Of a DNA stretch of 64,000 bases, positions 29,937 through 39,086 are shown one piece after another (the stretch's first letter is position 1; each line of letters opens with the position of its first letter). The translations under genes and the position numbers were made by a program. Source of the stretch: Glycocaulis albus. Lineage in GTDB: Bacteria; Pseudomonadota; Alphaproteobacteria; Caulobacterales; Maricaulaceae. The DNA lies in contig NZ_BMFS01000002.1 of the NCBI RefSeq assembly GCF_014639075.1, positions 186,001 to 250,000 on the forward strand, read 5' to 3'. The notes under the pieces were generated by a model that was not told where the DNA came from, did not search any database, and saw only the letters and a list, made by a program, of their open reading frames with translations.

Positions 29937-30029
29937 CTAGCCGACGAGCGCGGTGCTCCATGTCAGCACAACGGCCACGAACCCTAGCGTAACAAAGGCG
30001 GTGCTGGCCTCTTCGATCAAGCGCTTCAT
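29937..30029 (-). CDS. Small single-pass membrane peptide, SidA-like candidate SOS division inhibitor
   Basis: A 30-codon frame on the minus strand starts at ATG 30029 and stops with TAG at 29937. The peptide begins MKRLIEEAST, followed by a continuous hydrophobic segment (about residues 11-28, including FVTLGFVAVVLTW) with no charge, so it should be a single transmembrane helix with a basic N-terminus. An AGGAG ribosome binding site is seven bases before the ATG, and a promoter with two LexA-like boxes lies upstream. In Caulobacter crescentus SidA is a 29-residue inner membrane protein induced by SOS that blocks division through FtsW/FtsN. Size, topology and control match; I cannot align the sequences, so orthology is inferred. 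Downstream dnaE is on the same strand. Confidence 0.65.
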   Translation of the reverse strand: MKRLIEEASTAFVTLGFVAVVLTWSTALVG

Positions 30030-30056
30030 GTGAGAACTCCTGTTGATATCGATGAT

Positions 30057-30071
30057 ATTCGCTGTTTGTTC
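30057..30071 (+). promoter_or_regulatory. LexA-like box 1 upstream of the small membrane peptide gene
   Basis: ATTCGCTGTTTGTTC fits the direct-repeat LexA site with one mismatch in the first half (ATTC-N7-GTTC). It would lie just downstream of the putative -10, around the transcription start. Confidence 0.55.
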
Positions 30072-30076
30072 CACTT

Positions 30077-30105
30077 GAAATATTCGCCTTATGTTCCGCC
30101 GTCAA
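30077..30105 (-). promoter_or_regulatory. Putative promoter of the small membrane peptide gene
   Basis: On the minus strand TTGACG (30105-30100) and TATTTC (30082-30077) are 17 bases apart. LexA-like box 2 fills most of the spacer and box 1 lies just downstream, so bound LexA would block RNA polymerase. Confidence 0.5.
30082..30096 (+). promoter_or_regulatory. LexA-like box 2 upstream of the small membrane peptide gene
   Basis: ATTCGCCTTATGTTC is a second ATTC-N7-GTTC site, 25 bases from the first. Both share the wider context ATATTCGC-N5-TGTTCC, so the pair is a repeated sequence and not a chance half-site. Confidence 0.55.
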
Positions 30106-30171
30106 GCAGAATCGTCCCGATGCGCGCCAAGCCCCGCCAGCACGCCTCAGCTCTGCAGGATGAGGATGATG

Positions 30172-30852
30172 TCAGGCTGCGACGACGCGGCCATTCTCCA
30201 GCGTGACGACCCTGTCCATCCGCCCGGCGAGCGCGAGATTGTGGGTCGCCACCAGAGCCGCCGCGCCCGCCTCACGGCACGCCGCCGCCAGCGCATCAAA
30301 CACCTGATCGGATGTGGCCGGATCGAGATTGCCGGTCGGTTCATCGGCCAGCACCACGCGCGGCTCGCCCACCAGTGCACGCGCGATGGCGACGCGCTGC
30401 TGCTCCCCGCCGGAAAGCTGGGCCGGCAAGTGCGTCAGGCGCCCGCCTAGCCCCAGCCTTGTCAGCCAGTCATGCGCTTTCGCACGGGCCTTCGCCTTGC
30501 TCTCGCCTGCGATCAGGCGCGGCAGGGCAACATTATCCAACGCATCAAGTTCGGGAAGCAAATGATGGAATTGATAGACAAATCCAATTTCCCGGCGGCG
30601 CAGCGCCGTGCGCCCGCGCTCATTCAGTGCAAGCCCGTCAATCCCACCCACATGCACCGAACCGGCATTGGGCTTTTCCAGCAGCGCGGCAGCATGGAGA
30701 AGCGAGGACTTGCCCGATCCCGACGGGCCAACAAGACCCACCAGCTCACCGGGCATCAGATCGAGATCAGCCCCGCTGAGCACCTCAATCAGCTCGGCAT
30801 CGGTCTGGTACTGGCGCACCAGGCCGCGAATGGAAACGGCCGGATCACTCAT
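30172..30852 (-). CDS. lolD: Lipoprotein-releasing ABC transporter ATP-binding protein
   Basis: This 226-residue ATPase powers extraction of outer-membrane lipoproteins from the inner membrane. It shows Walker [10 protein letters not shown], the LolD-typical signature [15 protein letters not shown] and Walker [13 protein letters not shown]. It overlaps the permease gene by eight bases. Confidence 0.95.
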   Translation of the reverse strand: MSDPAVSIRGLVRQYQTDAELIEVLSGADLDLMPGELVGLVGPSGSGKSSLLHAAALLEKPNAGSVHVGGIDGLALNERGRTALRRREIGFVYQFHHLLPELDALDNVALPRLIAGESKAKARAKAHDWLTRLGLGGRLTHLPAQLSGGEQQRVAIARALVGEPRVVLADEPTGNLDPATSDQVFDALAAACREAGAAALVATHNLALAGRMDRVVTLENGRVVAA

Positions 30853-32170
30853 AGCGCAGCGCCTCCACCGGATCGATCCGCCCTGCCCGCCACGATGGCG
30901 GCAAAGTGGCTATGAGGGCCGTCGCGAAGCCCCATACGGCGACAAACGCCACCTCCGCCCAGTCCAGCCGTGCGGGCAGGCGGTAGAGCAGATAGACCGA
31001 CGGATCGAACACATCGACGCCCGTCACAAAGGCCAGGAAATCCTGGATCGGCCCGATGAAAACCGCGATCAGCACGCCCAGAATGATGCCAGCAATCGTT
31101 CCCAGCACGCCGATGGCAGCACCGGAGATGAGAAACACGCGCATCACGGCGCCTTGCGTTGCGCCCATCGTACGCAGGATGGCGATGTCGCGGCTCTTGT
31201 TCTTCACCAGCATCACGAGCCCGGAAATGATGTTCATCGCAGCGATCAGCACGATGATGGACAGGATCATGCGCATCGCCATGCGCTCCACCTGCAGGGC
31301 CGTCCAGAAGGACTGGTTCTGCCGGCGCCAGTCGAACACGGCAGAGCCCGCCGGCACAAGCTGGCGTACAGCCTCGACCACCGCCTCCGGCGCATCGGGA
31401 TTGGTCACGCGGATATCGATATAGTCAGCGCCGCCCGACCGGCCGAAGAATAGCGCAGCCTGCTCCAGCGGCATGAAGACATAGATCCGGTCGAGATCCA
31501 GAACACCCATGGAAACAACACCTTCCACGACATAATTCTTGCGCCGTGGCACCGTGCCCATAGGCGTGGATGCGCCCTGTGGTGCCAGCAGTGTCACCGT
31601 GTCACCGGCGCTGACACCCAGCTGGGCAGCGATACCCGAACCGATGAGGATACCGTCGCCCCCATTATGGCCGACACCGAAATTATCCGCCGAGCCTTGC
31701 ACAATGCCGCCGCCCGCCTCGGCAGCATCGCCCTCACCGGCGATCAGATCAAACTGGCCGAGGTCAGAGGGGCGCACGCCGATCACCTGCGCGCCGGAGG
31801 CGGCACGCTCCGAGCTGATCAGGGCCTGCGCCGCGATGATCGGTCCGGCCTGGCGGACACCGGGCACCTGATTGATCCGGTCAACGAGATCACCGGTAAG
31901 CGCCGCGCTTTCGGCCGTGTAGACATAGACATGCGGCTGCACGCCCAACAGGCGTGACAGCAATTCATGCCGGAACCCGTTCATGATCGACATGACGGCG
32001 ATCAGGGCTGTCACGGCCAGCGTGATGCCGATGAAGGAAATCACGGAAATCAGCGTGACCCCGCCATGCTTGCGCCGGGTTCTCAGATACCGGAATGCCA
32101 GCAGGAACTCCCAGGCGCTGAACGCGCCTGCGCCCTTGCTGTTTCCGGTTCCGGCTCTCGCAGCGCTCAT
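30845..32170 (-). CDS. lolC: Lipoprotein-releasing ABC transporter permease (LolC/E family)
   Basis: This 441-residue permease has one N-terminal membrane helix in a stretch containing [20 protein letters not shown], a large periplasmic domain (about 70-280), and three C-terminal helices with the FtsX domain. It works with LolD. Only one permease gene is present here, so the complex may be a homodimer of this LolC/E-type subunit, as in species with the LolF arrangement; the E. coli symbol is therefore approximate. It overlaps proS by four bases. Confidence 0.92.
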   Translation of the reverse strand: MSAARAGTGNSKGAGAFSAWEFLLAFRYLRTRRKHGGVTLISVISFIGITLAVTALIAVMSIMNGFRHELLSRLLGVQPHVYVYTAESAALTGDLVDRINQVPGVRQAGPIIAAQALISSERAASGAQVIGVRPSDLGQFDLIAGEGDAAEAGGGIVQGSADNFGVGHNGGDGILIGSGIAAQLGVSAGDTVTLLAPQGASTPMGTVPRRKNYVVEGVVSMGVLDLDRIYVFMPLEQAALFFGRSGGADYIDIRVTNPDAPEAVVEAVRQLVPAGSAVFDWRRQNQSFWTALQVERMAMRMILSIIVLIAAMNIISGLVMLVKNKSRDIAILRTMGATQGAVMRVFLISGAAIGVLGTIAGIILGVLIAVFIGPIQDFLAFVTGVDVFDPSVYLLYRLPARLDWAEVAFVAVWGFATALIATLPPSWRAGRIDPVEALRYE

Positions 32171-33501
32171 TGACCTGTCTGCTCCGCCGTGAGCTGTGAA
32201 AGCACGCTTTCAAGACTGGCCTCGAAGCGCTCGCCCGTCGCCCGCCGCTTGATCTCCACCTTGCCCTCTTTCAGCCCGCGCGGACCGATGATGAGCTGCC
32301 AGGGCACGCCGATCAGGTCCATGGTGGCAAACTTGCCGCCAGGGCGCTCATTCGTATCGTCCAGCAGCGGGTCCTTGCCGGCCTTCACCAGCGCCTCATA
32401 GGCGCTCTGGCAGGCCGCGTCGGTGTCTGCATCACCGGGCTTCAGATTGATGATACCGATACCGAACGGGGCGACGCTTTCAGGCCAGATGCAGCCAGCC
32501 TCGTCGTGATGCGCCTCGATGATCGCGCCCAGCAGGCGCGAGACGCCTACCCCGTAAGAGCCCATATGCACCGGCCGGTCCTTGCCATCGGGATGGGTGA
32601 CGTTCGCGCCCAGCGGCGCCGAATACTTGGTGCCGAAATAGAAGATATGGCCCACTTCAATGCCGCGCGCGGACAGGCGCCGCTCTTCGGGCACCTCGGA
32701 CACAAAGCGGTCTGCCTCGTGCATTTCCTCGGTCGCGGCGTAGAGAGAGGTGCGTGCATCTACGAGCGGTTGCAGATCGCCGTCAAAATCGACGTCGAGG
32801 CCCGGCGCGCCCATATCGACAAGCCTGGAATCGCAGAACACCTCGCTTTCGCCGGTCTCGGCGAGGATGATGAATTCATGGCTGAGATCGCCGCCGATCG
32901 GGCCGGTGTCAGCGCGCATCGGCACAGCCTTCAGGCCAAGGCGGGCAAACGTGTTCAGATAGGCCACGAACATGCGGTTATAGGCGCGCCGGGCCGATGC
33001 TTCGTCCAGATCGAACGAATAGCTGTCCTTCATCAGGAATTCGCGCCCGCGCATCACGCCAAAGCGCGGACGGATCTCGTCGCGGAATTTCCACTGGATG
33101 TGATAGAGGGTTTTCGGCAAGTCCTTGTAGGACCGGCAGTATGAGCGGAAGATCGCGGTGATCATCTCCTCATTGGTCGGCCCGTAGAGCAGATCGCGCT
33201 CATGGCGGTCGACGATGCGCAGCATCTCCTTGCCGTAATCCTCATAGCGCCCGCTCTCGCGCCAGAGATCGGCCGGCTGGAGCGTCGGCATCAAGAGCTC
33301 CACGGCCCCCGCCCGGTCCTGCTCCTCGCGCACGATCTGTTCGATCTTCTTCAAGACCCGGAAGCCCAGCGGCAGCCAGGAATAAATGCCGGCTGCCTCC
33401 TGCCGGATCATCCCGGCGCGCAGCATAAGCCGGTGCGAGACAATCTGCGCATCGGCAGGCGTTTCCTTCAGGACGGGCAGGAAAAAGCGGCTAAGGCGCA
33501 T
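32167..33501 (-). CDS. proS: Prolyl-tRNA synthetase, short alphaproteobacterial form
   Basis: This 444-residue class II synthetase charges tRNA-Pro. Motifs include [20 protein letters not shown] at the N-terminus, [21 protein letters not shown] (motif 2, overlapping) and [16 protein letters not shown] (motif 3). It is about 125 residues shorter than E. coli ProRS because the inserted editing domain is absent, a known trait of alphaproteobacteria, which then depend on trans-editing for Ala-tRNA-Pro. It overlaps the lol permease gene. Confidence 0.96.
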   Translation of the reverse strand: MRLSRFFLPVLKETPADAQIVSHRLMLRAGMIRQEAAGIYSWLPLGFRVLKKIEQIVREEQDRAGAVELLMPTLQPADLWRESGRYEDYGKEMLRIVDRHERDLLYGPTNEEMITAIFRSYCRSYKDLPKTLYHIQWKFRDEIRPRFGVMRGREFLMKDSYSFDLDEASARRAYNRMFVAYLNTFARLGLKAVPMRADTGPIGGDLSHEFIILAETGESEVFCDSRLVDMGAPGLDVDFDGDLQPLVDARTSLYAATEEMHEADRFVSEVPEERRLSARGIEVGHIFYFGTKYSAPLGANVTHPDGKDRPVHMGSYGVGVSRLLGAIIEAHHDEAGCIWPESVAPFGIGIINLKPGDADTDAACQSAYEALVKAGKDPLLDDTNERPGGKFATMDLIGVPWQLIIGPRGLKEGKVEIKRRATGERFEASLESVLSQLTAEQTGQ

Positions 33502-33543
33502 GGAAACGGTCTCGCGTCAGGGCGGGTTGAAATACGGATTCAA

Positions 33544-33572
33544 CGATTAGACCGCACCGGCACGCCCCGCAA
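33544..33572 (-). promoter_or_regulatory. Putative promoter upstream of proS-lolC-lolD
   Basis: On the minus strand TTGCGG (33572-33567) and TAATCG (33549-33544) are 17 bases apart, about 45 bases before the proS start, in the 91-base gap after the DUF1467 gene. Confidence 0.4.
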
Positions 33573-33592
33573 GGCGCCGCAACCATTTGTAC

Positions 33593-33970
33593 TTACCGGA
33601 ACTCAGGCCCCCAGAGCGCATTCAGGTCCACAAGGCCCAGCTCCATCACCGCAAAGAAGATCAGCCAGAGCACGCTGGTGATGAACGTGGTCAGCAGCGC
33701 CTTCTCCTTCAGGCGCGGATTGACCGGCGCGCCGGGTTCGGAGCCTTCCACAATGTCGCCTGCCTCGTACTGACCCTGAATGCGCAAGGGCAGCACGGTG
33801 AAGATCACGATCCACCACGTGATGAGATAGACCACCAGACCTTCAACGAAGCCAACCTCGCCGGAGGGGATGAAGAGCTGGGCAAAGATGATCACCAGCG
33901 CCAGAGTGCTGAGGAAAAGCCCCAGATAGCGAAAGGCCGGATGAATCTGAACACACGGACGTTCCGCCAT
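33593..33970 (-). CDS. DUF1467 family membrane protein
   Basis: This 125-residue protein has three hydrophobic segments (about 15-35, 41-66 and 92-113). The central TWWIVIFTVLPL motif, followed by IQGQYEAGDIVEGSEPGAP, is characteristic of the DUF1467 family of alphaproteobacteria. Its function is unknown. It starts within one base of the methylmalonyl-CoA epimerase stop, in the order rnj, mce, DUF1467, proS that is common in this class. Confidence 0.88.
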   Translation of the reverse strand: MAERPCVQIHPAFRYLGLFLSTLALVIIFAQLFIPSGEVGFVEGLVVYLITWWIVIFTVLPLRIQGQYEAGDIVEGSEPGAPVNPRLKEKALLTTFITSVLWLIFFAVMELGLVDLNALWGPEFR

Positions 33971-34398
33971 CAGTGCGCCCCTTCGCCCGGAGCCTGCATC
34001 AGCTCCACCAGCACGCCGCCCGTATCCTTCGGATGCACGAAGATCACCGGCACGCCATGCGCCCCGATATAGGGCTCGCCGGTGCCGAGCACTGTCGCGC
34101 CGCGTTCACGCATCGCATCACGCGCTGCAATTATATCGCTGACTTCAAAGCACATATGGTGCTGACCGCCCTTCGGGTTTTTCTCCAGGAATTTGTGGAT
34201 CGGGCTGTCCGCGCCGAGCGGCTCGATCAGCTCGATCTGCATGTTGGGCACCGACACGAAGACCACGCGCACACCCAGATGCGGAAAATCCTTCGCGTCG
34301 GTCGCGTCGGTCGCGCCATAAAGGTCAGCATAGACTTTCGCCGCCGCTTTCACGTCCGGCGTGGCTACACCGACATGATTGAGCCGTCCGATTTTCAT
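33970..34398 (-). CDS. mce: Methylmalonyl-CoA epimerase
   Basis: This 142-residue glyoxalase/VOC-fold protein interconverts the methylmalonyl-CoA epimers in propionyl-CoA catabolism. Metal-ligand regions are LNHVGVATPD near residue 6, MQIELIEPLG, GGQHHMCFEV and the C-terminal GGVLVELMQ. The ATG at 34398 gives the family length. It follows rnj by 14 bases. Confidence 0.92.
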   Translation of the reverse strand: MKIGRLNHVGVATPDVKAAAKVYADLYGATDATDAKDFPHLGVRVVFVSVPNMQIELIEPLGADSPIHKFLEKNPKGGQHHMCFEVSDIIAARDAMRERGATVLGTGEPYIGAHGVPVIFVHPKDTGGVLVELMQAPGEGAH

Positions 34399-34412
34399 GG
34401 GAACGCCCTCTC

Positions 34413-36086
34413 CTAGACCATCAACACCATGGCTTCGACGACAGGCTTCTTGCCCCAAAGCCGGTTTGCCTCGCGCCGGACGGCCTGCCGCACCGTTTCC
34501 TCCACCTCGTCCTCGTCCCGGCGGGCCTTGTTGCCCATCTTGGCAAATGCGCGTTCGGCAGCATCGGCCAGCGCGTCAAGAAATTCCTCGATATCATTGT
34601 CGCCGGAGTCTGGTACGCCGAGCGCCCGCAGGTCCGGGCCGGAGACGATCTCGCCCTTGCCGGAAACGGCCATCGCCAGGCTGATTGCTCCGGCATAGGC
34701 CATCTTGCGCCGCTCACGCATGGAGTTGGCTTCTGCATCGACGATGAAATTGCCGTCAAGATGCAGCCGGCCAGCCGGCGCCTCGTCGATAATGCGCGCG
34801 CCGTCAGCATTAATGGCAATCAGACTGCCATTCTTCGGAATGACGGCCGAGGGCACACCCAGCTTCCGGGCGTAGTCCGCATGCTCGATCAGGTGGCGCG
34901 CTTCGCCATGCACCGGAATGGCGACTTTTGGCTTCGCCCATTCATACATCTGCTTCAGCTCGTCCCGGCAGGGATGGCCGGACACGTGAACATGACGGTC
35001 GCGCTCGGTGATGATCTTCACACCGCGCAAGGCCAGCCGGTTCATCAGGTCGAAAATGCTACGCTCATTGCCGGGGATGACGCGTGAGGAGAAGATGACG
35101 GTATCGCCATCGCCCAGGCTGACATTGCGGTGCTCGCGGTCGGCAATGCGCGACAGCGCCGCGCGCGGCTCGCCTTGCGAGCCTGTGCAGACAAAGGCGA
35201 TCTTGTCATTGGGGAAATAGCCCGCCTCTTCCTCCTCCACGAACGGCGCACATGATTGCAGGAGCCCCACAGATTTCGCGGCCCCGGCCATGCGGTGCAT
35301 CGAGCGGCCAACAAGGCACACCCGCCGTCCATTGGCCTCTGCGGCGAGGATGGCGGTCTCCAGGCGCGCAACGTTGGAGGCAAAGGCGGCAATGGCGACC
35401 TTGCCCTTCTGTTCGGCGATCACCTTGGTCAGATTCTCGCGTACGCCGCCCTCCGACCCGGCTTCACCCGGCGTGAACACATTGGTGCTGTCACACACCA
35501 TGGCCAGGATGCCCTCCCGGCCCAGCGCCTTGATGGCTTCGGGGTCGGTGGGCGCGCCAATCAGCGGTTCAGGATCAATCTTCCAGTCACCGGTGTGCAG
35601 GATAAGGCCCGCAGGCGTACGGATGGCAAGCCCGTTCGGCTCAGGGATGGAGTGGGTCAGCGTGATAAGTTCAAGGTCGAACGGGCCGATATCGAACCGG
35701 CCGGTCAGCGAAATCTCGCGCACCTTGGCTTCGTTCGACAGGCCGCGTTCGGCCAGCCGGTCACGCATCAGATAGGCGGTGAAGGGCGTTGCCCAGATCG
35801 GGCAGCGCAGGCGCTCCCAGAGATAGGCGACCGCGCCCATATGGTCTTCGTGCGCATGGGTCAGCACAATGCCCAGAAGCTGGTGCTTGCGCTCCTCGAT
35901 AAAGCGCGGATCGGGCATGATCACGTCAATGCCCGGTGTCGACAGATCCCCGAATGTCACCCCGCAATCAACGATGATCCATTTGCGGTCCTCTTCCGGC
36001 CCGAAGCCGTAGAGGTTCAGATTCATGCCGATCTCGCCCGAACCGCCCAGCGGCAGGAAATAGACCGTGTTTTCACTCTCACTCAC
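34413..36086 (-). CDS. rnj: Ribonuclease J
   Basis: This 557-residue metallo-beta-lactamase/beta-CASP ribonuclease is active in RNA maturation and decay. The HxHxDH zinc motif is at residues 77-82 (THAHEDHMGA), a beta-CASP domain with CTGSQGEPRAALSRIA follows near residue 300, and a HVSGHPCRDELKQM block lies near residue 365. The start is GTG at 36086, three bases after coaX. Confidence 0.95.
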   Translation of the reverse strand: MSESENTVYFLPLGGSGEIGMNLNLYGFGPEEDRKWIIVDCGVTFGDLSTPGIDVIMPDPRFIEERKHQLLGIVLTHAHEDHMGAVAYLWERLRCPIWATPFTAYLMRDRLAERGLSNEAKVREISLTGRFDIGPFDLELITLTHSIPEPNGLAIRTPAGLILHTGDWKIDPEPLIGAPTDPEAIKALGREGILAMVCDSTNVFTPGEAGSEGGVRENLTKVIAEQKGKVAIAAFASNVARLETAILAAEANGRRVCLVGRSMHRMAGAAKSVGLLQSCAPFVEEEEAGYFPNDKIAFVCTGSQGEPRAALSRIADREHRNVSLGDGDTVIFSSRVIPGNERSIFDLMNRLALRGVKIITERDRHVHVSGHPCRDELKQMYEWAKPKVAIPVHGEARHLIEHADYARKLGVPSAVIPKNGSLIAINADGARIIDEAPAGRLHLDGNFIVDAEANSMRERRKMAYAGAISLAMAVSGKGEIVSGPDLRALGVPDSGDNDIEEFLDALADAAERAFAKMGNKARRDEDEVEETVRQAVRREANRLWGKKPVVEAMVLMV

Positions 36087-36089
36087 GCC

Positions 36090-36872
36090 TCAGACTCCTT
36101 TGCGGACGCTATTGAGGCGCCAGACTTCCAACAGGCCGCGAATGGTCACATCCGCGTCAAAATGATCGATTGCGCCAGACGCGCCTTCAAACAGGGAGGC
36201 CACACCACCGGTCGCGATGACCGTCATGGGCTGGCCATACTCTGCCCTGATCCGCCTGATCAGCCCGTCAATCAGGTCGATATAGCCCCAGAACACGCCC
36301 GACTGCATGGCGCCGACCGTGTTCTTGCCGATGACCCGGTCGGGCTTTTCGATGGCAATGCGCGGCAGTTGCGCCGCGGCGTTGTGAAGGGCCTGCATGG
36401 ACAGGTTGATACCGGGCGCGATGATCCCGCCCTCGAACACGCCGTCGGCAGAGACCACGTCAAACGTCGTCGCCGTACCCGAATCCACAATGACCAGATG
36501 GCCGGGATACTTAACCCGGCAGCCCAGCGCGTTGACCAGCCGGTCCGCGCCCGCCTCGCCCGGCCGGTCGATATTGACCGAAATGCCGAGATTGACACCG
36601 GCATCGCCGATAACCAGCGGCTCGGTCTTCAGATAGCGCCGCGACAGGTTGCGCAGATTGAACAGCGATTGCGGCACCACCGAGGAAATCACACAGGCCG
36701 ACAAATCGTCAAAGCTCAGCCCCTGAAGCCCCATGAGCTGGGCCAGCCAGACGGCATACTCGTCTGCGGTGCGCGGGCTGTAGGTGGCCGTGCGCCATTG
36801 CGCGCGCCAGTCCTGGCCGTCATGAACGGCAAATAGCGTATTGGTATTGCCGCAATCAATCGCCAGCAGCAT
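36090..36872 (-). CDS. coaX: Type III pantothenate kinase
   Basis: This 260-residue kinase phosphorylates pantothenate, the first step of coenzyme A synthesis. The N-terminal phosphate loop [31 protein letters not shown] and [11 protein letters not shown] are diagnostic of CoaX. It lies five bases downstream of birA, a linkage seen widely in bacteria. Confidence 0.96.
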   Translation of the reverse strand: MLLAIDCGNTNTLFAVHDGQDWRAQWRTATYSPRTADEYAVWLAQLMGLQGLSFDDLSACVISSVVPQSLFNLRNLSRRYLKTEPLVIGDAGVNLGISVNIDRPGEAGADRLVNALGCRVKYPGHLVIVDSGTATTFDVVSADGVFEGGIIAPGINLSMQALHNAAAQLPRIAIEKPDRVIGKNTVGAMQSGVFWGYIDLIDGLIRRIRAEYGQPMTVIATGGVASLFEGASGAIDHFDADVTIRGLLEVWRLNSVRKGV

Positions 36873-36877
36873 CGCAT

Positions 36878-37615
36878 TCAGCCTTGTGGGTTAGCGGGAA
36901 AGAAGACGTCGCCTGCGGAGATAAGCCGTCTCGTGCCATCTGCCAAATCCAGCCGCAGCGCACCATCCGGCATCAGATCGGCAAAAATGCCTTCGACGGT
37001 CTCGTTTTCCAGCCGCGCGGCGACCCTCTCGCCCAGACCGTGCGCGCGGGCGAGCCAGGCATCACGTATCGGCGCGAACCCGGCAGCCTGCCAGCGCTGA
37101 AGCCAGGTGTCGAAATGATGGGCCAGCCGCTCTCCGGCATGCGCCGGATCAGCTGCCGCGCCATGGGCGGCAAGGCTGGTCGCAGGACGCTCGGAATCTT
37201 CCGGGTGATGGGCGAGGTTCACGCCAATACCGGCGGCGAGCCACAGACCGCCGCCGGGCGCTGCGCCCGATTCCAGCAATATGCCGCACACCTTGCTGCC
37301 CTCGATCAGTACGTCATTGGGCCATTTCAGGCGCGGATTGAGACCGGGCACGAGTTCCTCGACGAGATCGGCGACGGCCAGGGCTGCCGCAAAGGAGAGG
37401 CGCGCCGCATCTCCGGCGCTGGTGTCGAGCACATAAAGTCCGGTGATGAAGAGATTACCCGGCTTGCTGACCCATTCCCGTCCACGCCGCCCGCGCCCCG
37501 CGCCCTGACGGTCTGCGCGGATCCAGACCGGCCCGCGCTCACCGGCGAGCGCCCGGCGCCGGGCCTCTTCATTGGTGGAGTCTATCTCGGCATAGTGATC
37601 GATGCGGACGGGCAT
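36878..37615 (-). CDS. birA: Biotin--[acetyl-CoA-carboxylase] ligase
   Basis: This 245-residue enzyme activates biotin and attaches it to carboxylases. The biotin-binding [17 protein letters not shown] and the [20 protein letters not shown] block are present. There is no N-terminal helix-turn-helix, so it is a ligase only, not a repressor. It begins next to the nuoN stop, at the end of the complex I operon. Confidence 0.95.
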   Translation of the reverse strand: MPVRIDHYAEIDSTNEEARRRALAGERGPVWIRADRQGAGRGRRGREWVSKPGNLFITGLYVLDTSAGDAARLSFAAALAVADLVEELVPGLNPRLKWPNDVLIEGSKVCGILLESGAAPGGGLWLAAGIGVNLAHHPEDSERPATSLAAHGAAADPAHAGERLAHHFDTWLQRWQAAGFAPIRDAWLARAHGLGERVAARLENETVEGIFADLMPDGALRLDLADGTRRLISAGDVFFPANPQG

Positions 37616-39073
37616 CTAGCCGCCGATTGCCGAGCCCGCCTCGATGACACGGGTAAGCATGAAGGGCACGAGCAGGAGCAGGCCCACCGTGGCGATACCC
37701 GTCACGCGCGTGATGATGGCGACGCTGGCGGGCGGATTGATGAACTCGCCGCCCGTCGGCTCGTCGAACCAGACACGTTTCAGGATCATCAGATAGTAGG
37801 CAATCGAGATCGCGGAGAAGAGGCCGCCAATGACCGCGAGCCACACCAGCCCTGCCTGAACGGCGGCATAGAACACGAACAGTTTGCCGAAGAAGCCGAC
37901 AAGGAAAGGCATGCCGCCAATCGAGAGAAGCAGGCCGGTGAAGGCGAGCGCAAGCCCGGGGCGCGATTTGGAAAGCCCGGCCAGATCCTCGATCCGCTCC
38001 ACCATGCCTTCAGCGCGGCGCATGGACAGGATCACGCCGAACGCGCCCGCCACGCCGATGACGTAGAGCGTCATGTAGAGCAGCACGGCCCACACGGCCG
38101 CTTCGCTGGCCGCAGACAGGCCAACCAGCGCGTAGCCCATATTGCCGATGGAGGAATAGGCCATCAGGCGCTTGATGTTGGTCTGCAAGAGCGCGCCCAG
38201 AGCGCCGATACCCATGGAGAGGATCGCCAGAATGATGGTGATCTGCTGCCACTGGTCGGCCATGGCGCCAAACGGCTCCATCAGCACGCGGATGAGCAGC
38301 ACCATGGCGGCAAGCTTCGGTGCGGTGGCAAAGAAGGCGGCAACCGGCGTCGGCGCGCCCTCATAGACGTCCGGCGTCCACATATGGAAGGGCGCAGCGG
38401 AGATCTTGAACGCCAGCCCGGAAACCACGAACACGAGGCCGAAGACAAGGCCCACAGACGGGTTCTCGGCCGCCAGCGCAATCGCGCCAAACTCGGTTGA
38501 TCCGGCAAAGCCGTAGACCAGCGATGCGCCATAGAGCAGCAGGCCGGAGGAGAGCGCGCCCAGCACGAAATATTTCAGGCCCGCTTCCGAAGCGCGAAGG
38601 CTGTCACGGTTGAAGGCGGCAAGAATGTAGAGCGCGAGCGATTGCAGCTCGAGCCCCAGATAGAGCGCGATGAGATCGCCGGCCGACACCATGACCGACA
38701 TGCCAAGCGTCGCCAGCAGGATCAGCACGGGGAACTCGAAACGCGCGAGGCGCTCAGTGCGCAGATAATGCCCGGCCAGCACCAGAGCGATGGCGGCAGC
38801 CAGATACACCACCGCCTTGGCATAGAGCGAGAAGCTGTCGAGCACGAAGGCGCCAAAGAAGGCCGTCCCACCCCCTTGCGGCGCCAGAAACACCGCCACG
38901 CCGGCCGCGAGGATCAGCAGCGCCATCGCCGCCAGCGAGACCAGACGCGCCGCCGTTTCCTCACCCTTGATGAAAACTCCGGCCAGCAACAGGCCCATCG
39001 CACCGACCGCCAGGATCAGTTCGGGAATGATGAGGCTCAGATCAGCCAGAAGCGCAGGTCCGGTCATGGGCAT
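37616..39073 (-). CDS. nuoN: NADH-quinone oxidoreductase subunit N
   Basis: This antiporter-like membrane subunit of complex I has about 485 residues and some 14 helices. Charged in-membrane residues expected for proton translocation lie in blocks such as LELQSLALYIL, FKISAAPFHMWTPDVYEGAP and IKRLMAYSSIGNMGY. ATG codons at 39073 and 39067 both fit; the first has an AAGG four bases upstream. It is the last nuo gene. Confidence 0.95.
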   Translation of the reverse strand: MPMTGPALLADLSLIIPELILAVGAMGLLLAGVFIKGEETAARLVSLAAMALLILAAGVAVFLAPQGGGTAFFGAFVLDSFSLYAKAVVYLAAAIALVLAGHYLRTERLARFEFPVLILLATLGMSVMVSAGDLIALYLGLELQSLALYILAAFNRDSLRASEAGLKYFVLGALSSGLLLYGASLVYGFAGSTEFGAIALAAENPSVGLVFGLVFVVSGLAFKISAAPFHMWTPDVYEGAPTPVAAFFATAPKLAAMVLLIRVLMEPFGAMADQWQQITIILAILSMGIGALGALLQTNIKRLMAYSSIGNMGYALVGLSAASEAAVWAVLLYMTLYVIGVAGAFGVILSMRRAEGMVERIEDLAGLSKSRPGLALAFTGLLLSIGGMPFLVGFFGKLFVFYAAVQAGLVWLAVIGGLFSAISIAYYLMILKRVWFDEPTGGEFINPPASVAIITRVTGIATVGLLLLVPFMLTRVIEAGSAIGG

Positions 39074-39086
39074 CAAGCCTTGAAGT

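Noticed and set aside
29914-30105. A 63-codon minus-strand frame overlapping the small membrane peptide gene
   Set aside because: Its start lies upstream of the putative transcription start, it has no ribosome binding site, and it reads as a basic non-structured peptide; the 30-codon frame fits promoter and ribosome binding site better.
30109-30113. GAATC (CcrM methylation site) near the small SOS gene promoter
   Set aside because: GANTC sites occur by chance at many places in the window; one site is not evidence of cell-cycle control.
35256-36836. A 526-codon frame opposite rnj and coaX
   Set aside because: It covers two confidently identified genes on the other strand and spans their junction.
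36884-38500. A 538-codon frame opposite birA and nuoN
   Set aside because: Composition is His/Arg/Asp-rich and of no known fold; both opposite genes are certain.
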